Of a stretch of DNA of 9,804 nt, positions 6,126 to 9,804 are shown one piece after another. Under the pieces are notes generated by a model. That model did not search any database. It saw nothing but the letters and a program-made list of their open reading frames with translations, and was not told the origin of the DNA. Position 1 is the first letter of the stretch, and each line of letters begins with the position of its first letter. The stretch comes from an uncultured Selenomonadales bacterium (GTDB lineage: Bacteria > Bacillota_C > Negativicutes > Selenomonadales > Selenomonadaceae): NCBI GenBank assembly GCA_937916025.1, contig CALGGX010000150.1, forward strand, positions 1 through 9,804, written 5' to 3'. The position numbers and the translations under genes were made by a program.

Positions 6126-7255
6126 TCAATCGGCAACCAGCCAATCTTCCATGACGCACTTGCTCGGAGCAAGCCATTTGAATTGTTGCGGAGTTTCGCT
6201 GCACCACGCGCACAATGCAACCGGCTCATGATCCAACTTTCGAAGCAACGCAACAAAATTTTCCGCGTAAATATCGATGCCCATGCTCGGCGGAAAACTG
6301 TCGAGCTTATACGTTTCCGAATACTTGAAAATCAATGCATCCACCGGACATTTATAAAGTTTGCCTTTGCGAAGGAATCGGCAATTTTGCGAGCCGCATC
6401 TTGCCAACGCCGACATAGGATTGCTTTGCGGATGCAATTTCAGAATCCGCGAAAACGTTTCGATCACTTTCGAGTGTCGATGATACAGCATCGAATTGTT
6501 GTAGACGATATGATTTTTGTCGAGAATGCCTTTAATCTTGTCGATAATTTTTTGTGTCGGCGGATAAAGCGTAATGTCGATGCAGACTTTACTATCGCGG
6601 ATCAGATCGAGCAGAGATTGCGGGAGTGAAGGGATCGGCAACGCATTTGTGGCAATTCGGATGTTGGAATTCGGAAGATACTGCCGCGCGATTTTGATGT
6701 ATTCGCCGAAATCTTCTTTGATGAGAGGCTCGCCGCCCATCAGTCGAACCGTTATGACGTCCGCCTTTTCCGACAGCTTTCGGATATCACATCGAAATTG
6801 ATCGAGATCGTAAAAATCTCTTTTGCCGAACAACGGCGCAAAATGTCCGCAACCTTTGCAATTCAAATTGCAACCGTCGATCACATGCGTTTCGATGTAT
6901 GGAATATAATCTTTTTCCGGCGTGAGCCAATAAACCAATTCCGCCGGAGTCGCGGCGACAAATTGATGACCGACGCCGATAACCCCGATCTTCGGCACAC
7001 CATGAAATTTGAACAGCTGAACCATGTTTTTGGCGAAATATCCGATGCAATCTTCGGCGATAATCACTCCGTCGAGCTTCCGCGCGGCAATTTCTTCTTT
7101 GAATTTTACAAACGAAATCGGCGGAAGCGAGAATTTATTCTCCCCCTATGTTGGTCGTCATCCGCAATAAAGTAATTGACCTCGATGCCTGCCGACTTCA
7201 GAATTTCTTTCAATTGCAGAGCGATCATGGGATTGCCGCATGTTGCAACTCTCAT
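6126..7255 (-). CDS. Radical-SAM protein with SPASM-like C-terminus, frame broken near the N-terminus
   Basis: The gene starts at ATG 7255 (GGGAGG eight bases upstream, 24 bases after the beta-subunit stop). The first frame closes at 7106 after 49 codons; the main frame, open from about 7147 down to 6126, has an in-frame GTG at 7067. One extra base in the C5 run at 7142-7146 joins both into 376 residues with smooth sequence (ADDDQHRG then ENKFSLPP). In that protein, residues 1-110 look like an alpha/beta nucleotide- or sugar-type domain, C129-x3-C133-x2-C136 (CNLNCKGC) binds the 4Fe-4S cluster, GGEP is at 174-177, and cysteines 287, 292, 303, 349, 352 and 367 suggest a SPASM-like auxiliary cluster. 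Such enzymes use S-adenosylmethionine radicals; the substrate is unknown. If the break is real, a GTG-started product would lose about 63 residues but keep the radical core. Confidence 0.82.
7142..7146 (-). other. Frameshift site in the radical-SAM gene (C5/G5 run)
   Basis: On the coding strand the codons are CAT AGG GGG AGA ATA. Reading one base back after GGG gives GAG AAT AAA TTC and continues into the radical-SAM frame. The total length, 1130 bases from 6126 to 7255, is one short of a multiple of three, consistent with a single lost G. Mutation, sequencing or assembly error, and ribosomal or polymerase slippage cannot be separated from sequence alone. Confidence 0.75.
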
Positions 7256-7278
7256 TGACAAAACCTCCCGAAAAAAAA

Positions 7279-7318
7279 TTACTTCAACATGGCGAGCATG
7301 GTACCTGCCGCGACCGCC
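7279..7318. repeat. Direct repeat, right copy (end of the beta-subunit gene)
   Basis: The partner of 6079-6118. It forms the last 13 codons of the intact beta-subunit gene, including the TAA stop at 7279-7281. Confidence 0.9.
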
Positions 7319-8754
7319 GTTCCGATAACGCCGGCGACGTTCGGTCCCATTGCATGCATCAGCAAAAAGTTGCCGGGCTTTGCCTGCATTCCGACGGTTT
7401 GCGAAACGCGAGCCGCCATCGGAACCGCCGAGACGCCTGCCGAGCCGATCAACGGATTGACTTTGCCGCCCGTCATTTTGCACATGATCTTTCCAAAAAT
7501 CAAACCGCCTGCCGTGCCGCCCATGAATGCAACCAAACCGAGTCCGATGATCAAAAGCGTATCGGCTTTCAGGAAGCTCTCCGCGCTCATTGTCAAACCG
7601 GTGCCGGTTGCAAGAAAGATCGTCACGATGTTAATCAGCGAGTTTTGCGCGGTATCGGAAAGGCGATCCGTCACGCCGGACTCGCGAAACAGATTGCCGA
7701 GCATCAAACAACCGAGCAATGCCGCAATCGGAGGAAGCAACAGACTGATGAAGATCGTCGCAACAATCGGAAATACCACGCGCTCGAATTTCGTCACGGG
7801 GCGAAGTTCCTGCATTTCGATCTGCCGTTCTTCCAATGTCGTCAAGGCTTTCATGATCGGCGGTTGGATCAACGGCACCAACGACATGTATGAATACGCC
7901 GCGACCGCGATTGCGCCGAGCAGATGCGGAGCGAGTTTCATCGACAGATAAATCGATGTCGGACCGTCCGCGCCGCCGATGATGCCGATTGCGCTCGCCT
8001 CTTTCAGACCAAAACCAAGGTTCGGGAAGAATGCCGAAAGTCCCAGCGCGCCGAACAAGGCAAAGAATATGCCAAGCTGCGCCGCACCGCCAAGCAGGGC
8101 GGACTTGGGGTTGGCGATCAGCGGCCCAAAGTCGGTCATCGCGCCCACGCCCATGAAAATCATGATCGGGAACACGCCCGTGTCGATTCCGAATCGGAAG
8201 AAGTAATGGAGAAATCCTCCAGGCTCCACAACGCCTCCCGACATGACGGGAATGCCGCTTGCAAGAAATGATATCACGCCGTCGTGCATCATCGCCGGGG
8301 CGGTGATACCGGAAAGCGGACAGTTGGCCAGAAGCCCGCCGAACCCGATGGGCAGCAAAAGCAGCGGTTCAAATCCTTTGACGATGGCAAGATACATGAG
8401 CATGAGGCAAACTGGGATCATGATCATCTGCCCAAGTCCATACGGCATGCCGAAAAGCGTATGGACTTCATGCCCTTCCACAAACATTCCATTGTCATCA
8501 AAATAGCCGCCGTGCCACTTGCATTCAGCGTCGTAATAGCCGTTTCGGTTTGCGGCATGGGCTTTTTTCTCAGGGCGATCTTCCTCGCTGAACTTTCCCG
8601 TGATGTAGGCTGGGGCATCCCGATTCATGAATCCGGCTATACCCGTCTCCCCGGCAAGATCGGCGGTCTTGCCCAGCATGGTCTTCCAGTCTTCGTCTGC
8701 TTTTGCCGCCAAAGAAGCGGCCGCGACAATCACTATGCAAAGGATCTTTTTCAT
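7279..8754 (-). CDS. oadB: Sodium-pump decarboxylase beta subunit (OadB/GcdB/MmdB type) with N-terminal extension
   Basis: From ATG 8754 the product is 491 residues, against about 375-435 usual. This start follows the gamma-like stop by one base and gives a signal-like opening ([19 protein letters not shown]); the frame runs on to 8826, but that overlaps the gamma-like gene. Residues about 20-104 are an extra hydrophilic domain, then the multi-spanning core begins ([19 protein letters not shown]). Pump residues known from Klebsiella OadB align with identical spacing: D263 in GGADGPTS, Y289, N433, G437, S442 and R449 ([18 protein letters not shown]). The subunit decarboxylates carboxybiotin and exports Na+, working with alpha and gamma subunits; the substrate (oxaloacetate, methylmalonyl-CoA or glutaconyl-CoA) depends on the alpha subunit, absent here. 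Codon usage changes near residue 255. Confidence 0.93.
   Translation of the reverse strand: MKKILCIVIVAAASLAAKADEDWKTMLGKTADLAGETGIAGFMNRDAPAYITGKFSEEDRPEKKAHAANRNGYYDAECKWHGGYFDDNGMFVEGHEVHTLFGMPYGLGQMIMIPVCLMLMYLAIVKGFEPLLLLPIGFGGLLANCPLSGITAPAMMHDGVISFLASGIPVMSGGVVEPGGFLHYFFRFGIDTGVFPIMIFMGVGAMTDFGPLIANPKSALLGGAAQLGIFFALFGALGLSAFFPNLGFGLKEASAIGIIGGADGPTSIYLSMKLAPHLLGAIAVAAYSYMSLVPLIQPPIMKALTTLEERQIEMQELRPVTKFERVVFPIVATIFISLLLPPIAALLGCLMLGNLFRESGVTDRLSDTAQNSLINIVTIFLATGTGLTMSAESFLKADTLLIIGLGLVAFMGGTAGGLIFGKIMCKMTGGKVNPLIGSAGVSAVPMAARVSQTVGMQAKPGNFLLMHAMGPNVAGVIGTAVAAGTMLAMLK
7921..8040 (-). other. Codon-usage break inside the beta-subunit gene
   Basis: By hand count, Leu is TTG in 3 of 27 cases upstream of this region (residues 1-250) and 14 of 32 downstream (residues 270-491). 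Ala shifts from mostly GCC to GCG/GCA, and Pro from mixed to nearly all CCG. The visible sigma gene (TTG in 1 of 18) matches the upstream style; the genes left of 7255 match the downstream style. The break coincides with the most conserved motif of the family. Confidence 0.55.
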
Positions 8755-8755
8755 T

Positions 8756-8935
8756 TCACGCCCTTTTGCCCTGATGCGGCTTCGTGGCTTTCCTTGTTTG
8801 TTCACTGCCGGCAACCATGGAATCAAAGCGGGATACGAACCTGCTTGCCAATTCCGATACGACGATTAGCAAGTACAGGAACGCATACACGATCACCATG
8901 CCGGCCACCATCAACACGATGCCTTGTCCCATCAT
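8756..8935 (-). CDS. Sodium-pump decarboxylase gamma-like small membrane subunit
   Basis: A 59-residue frame from ATG 8935 (or the adjacent ATG 8932) to TGA 8756-8758. Residues 3-27 ([25 protein letters not shown]) form one membrane helix with the small-residue GM-V-Y pattern of OadG-type subunits, followed by a basic amphipathic stretch and a polar tail rich in Lys, Gln and Thr. OadG proteins, usually about 80 residues, anchor the alpha subunit to beta and help assembly. The assignment rests on size, topology and position: its stop is one base before the beta ATG, and it begins seven bases after the upstream gene. GAGGAG, which includes the last codons of that gene, lies ten bases before ATG 8935 and is the likely ribosome-binding site. 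It is shorter than usual and the metal-binding C-terminal His/Cys features are weak (a single His). Confidence 0.75.
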   Translation of the reverse strand: MMGQGIVLMVAGMVIVYAFLYLLIVVSELASRFVSRFDSMVAGSEQTRKATKPHQGKRA

Positions 8936-8942
8936 TTCCGCT

Positions 8943-9290
8943 TCACTCCTCTTCCTTCCGCCGTGCCGGCCTGGAGCGGCTGAAACATTCGCGGAGATAG
9001 CCGAGCAGCATCAAGTATGACACCTCTACCGTTTCGTTCGTGGGGGAAGCCTTGGCTGTCAGAGCAGGTTGCACGTCACCGCGCACAACATTGGTTTTCG
9101 TGAAATTCACGATAGCGACACTCGCGATGGTCATGGCACAGACCAGCCCGAGCATCCAGATACGCCTTAACGTGCGTTTTCGCCGTAGCGAACCGATAAA
9201 ACGCCCTTTGAATTCGTCGGGGAGGCGGATTCCAGCCTCGTATGCCTTGAAGCGTTCGGCAATAGCCGCTTCCAGTTCTTCGTCACTCAT
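8943..9290 (-). CDS. Single-pass membrane protein, candidate anti-sigma factor
   Basis: A 115-residue protein from ATG 9290, chosen for AGGAG six bases upstream; the longer frame to 9332 lacks such a site. Residues 1-43 are hydrophilic and charged (MSDEELEAAIAERFKAYEAG, then a basic RRKRTLRR before the membrane), residues 44-64 form one membrane helix, and residues 65-115 are a polar outer domain ending KEEE. The ATG overlaps the end of the sigma gene by eight bases, the arrangement typical of ECF sigma and anti-sigma pairs. The zinc-binding H-x3-C-x2-C motif of many anti-sigma factors is absent, and I recognise no named family. The call rests on topology and context. It is followed after seven bases by the gamma-like gene, so the regulator and the pump subunits lie in one transcript. 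Confidence 0.6.
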   Translation of the reverse strand: MSDEELEAAIAERFKAYEAGIRLPDEFKGRFIGSLRRKRTLRRIWMLGLVCAMTIASVAIVNFTKTNVVRGDVQPALTAKASPTNETVEVSYLMLLGYLRECFSRSRPARRKEEE

Positions 9291-9804
9291 TGCTTTCTCC
9301 TTTCTGATTGACCTTTCTAAATTCCTCCGCAAGAATCCGCTTGGCGGTGAACAGCCGCGATTTCACCGTGCCCTGCGGAATGCCAAGCGTCTCCGCGATC
9401 TCATCTATGGACATGCCCGAGAAATACTTGAGAACGACAGTCTCCCGAATCTGCGATGGAAGCTGGCGCACCATCTCCCGCATCTCCTCTGCGGCGTCAT
9501 CGTTTCCGCCGACAGGAATCTGCGGCAGGTCCTGCGTCGAACCGACAAGCAGCAGATCTGGCCTGTTCTTGCGCAACTCCATCCTGTGAAAGTTCAGGAG
9601 GATCGTATAAAGCCAGCTGAAGAAATCGCCCGACGGCTTGAACTGCCGTATCTTGCCGACGGCCTGGGAAAATGTCCTGAAAACGAGTTCTTCCGCGTCG
9701 TCGTTGTTGCGGCACAGGAGCGTAGCGGCGGCATAGAGCCTGTCGCCGTATTCGGCAACAAGCCTTTCAGCGCCTTGTTCGGCGTTTTTCGCAATTTCCT
9801 GCCA
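9283..9804 (-). CDS. ECF-type RNA polymerase sigma factor (5' end outside window)
   Basis: The frame is open from the right edge to TGA at 9283-9285, 173 visible residues with only the start missing. Region 2 runs from about residue 14 to 76: LVAEYGDRLYAAATLLCRNNDD, AEELVFRTFSQA, then FFSWLYTILLNFHRMELRKN, matching the core-binding and -10 recognition helices. A linker (77-107) is followed by region 4, QLPSQIRETVVLKYFSGMSIDEIAETLGIPQGTVKSRLFTAKRILAEEF, a clear helix-turn-helix for the -35 element. The protein directs RNA polymerase to a stress or envelope regulon. It overlaps the membrane protein gene by eight bases and heads a unit with decarboxylase subunits. Its promoter and possible autoregulation lie outside the window. 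Confidence 0.95.
   Translation of the reverse strand, partial: WQEIAKNAEQGAERLVAEYGDRLYAAATLLCRNNDDAEELVFRTFSQAVGKIRQFKPSGDFFSWLYTILLNFHRMELRKNRPDLLLVGSTQDLPQIPVGGNDDAAEEMREMVRQLPSQIRETVVLKYFSGMSIDEIAETLGIPQGTVKSRLFTAKRILAEEFRKVNQKGESNE

Noticed and set aside
6126..7255. Programmed -1 frameshifting as the firm explanation for the split radical-SAM gene
   Set aside because: The Gly codon can slip within G5, but the preceding AGG would re-pair poorly and I see no clear downstream stem-loop; kept only as one option.
7240..7951. Two overlapping plus-strand frames of about 217-220 codons opposite the beta-subunit gene
   Set aside because: Shadow frames of a gene with clear pump motifs; no independent support.
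8755..8826. 24-codon N-terminal extension of the beta subunit
   Set aside because: It overlaps the gamma-like gene and lacks a signal-like start; ATG 8754 gives a proper signal sequence.
8284..9000. 238-codon plus-strand frame opposite the beta, gamma-like and membrane protein genes
   Set aside because: Runs antisense across three well-supported genes and has low-complexity composition; a shadow frame.
1..9804. tRNA, rRNA, CRISPR array, insertion sequence or transposase
   Set aside because: No cloverleaf, rRNA motif, regularly spaced repeats, terminal inverted repeats or transposase-like frame seen; the only long repeat is the 40-bp pair.

Overview
This is a bacterial window, almost fully coding, with short intergenic gaps, Shine-Dalgarno sites and sigma70-type promoters. 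Signal peptides, a sodium-pump decarboxylase beta subunit, a flavodoxin and a radical-SAM enzyme fit an anaerobic or fermentative, probably gut-type bacterium. The left three quarters could be Negativicutes-like, but that is a low-confidence guess from protein style; no rRNA or marker gene is present.

Layout. Positions 1-657 (minus): start-proximal part of an AAA+ ATPase, running off the left edge. 765-1725 (minus): two-gene operon of a flavodoxin and a cyclophilin-like secreted protein, with its own promoter and terminator. 1817-3744 (minus): two-gene operon of a secreted alpha/beta hydrolase and an aldo/keto reductase, joined by an ATGA overlap. 3852-4757 (plus): a divergent LysR-type regulator. 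The 107-bp gap holds overlapping divergent promoters and a perfect 7-1-7 palindrome, a strong candidate operator. 4824-6038 (plus): an RtcB-type RNA ligase with its promoter inside the 3' end of the LysR gene. 6042-6080: a bidirectional terminator between converging units.

From 9804 down to 6126 (minus) lies one tightly packed unit: ECF sigma factor (5' end outside the window), a single-pass membrane protein that is a candidate anti-sigma factor, a 59-residue decarboxylase gamma-like subunit, a decarboxylase beta subunit with an extra N-terminal secreted domain, and a radical-SAM/SPASM-like protein. The radical-SAM frame is broken by one base in a C5/G5 run. The alpha (carboxyltransferase) subunit is not in the window.

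The most interesting structure is in the right half. The last 40 bp of the beta gene recur exactly 1200 bp further on, between the radical-SAM stop and the terminator (37/40 identical, a perfect 28-bp core, still readable as a decarboxylase C-terminus). The beta gene also changes codon usage near its most conserved motif (GGADGPT): the upstream part resembles the sigma-factor side and the downstream part resembles the left-hand genes. The locus therefore looks like a recombination mosaic, or an assembly chimera joined in a conserved gene; read mapping would decide.
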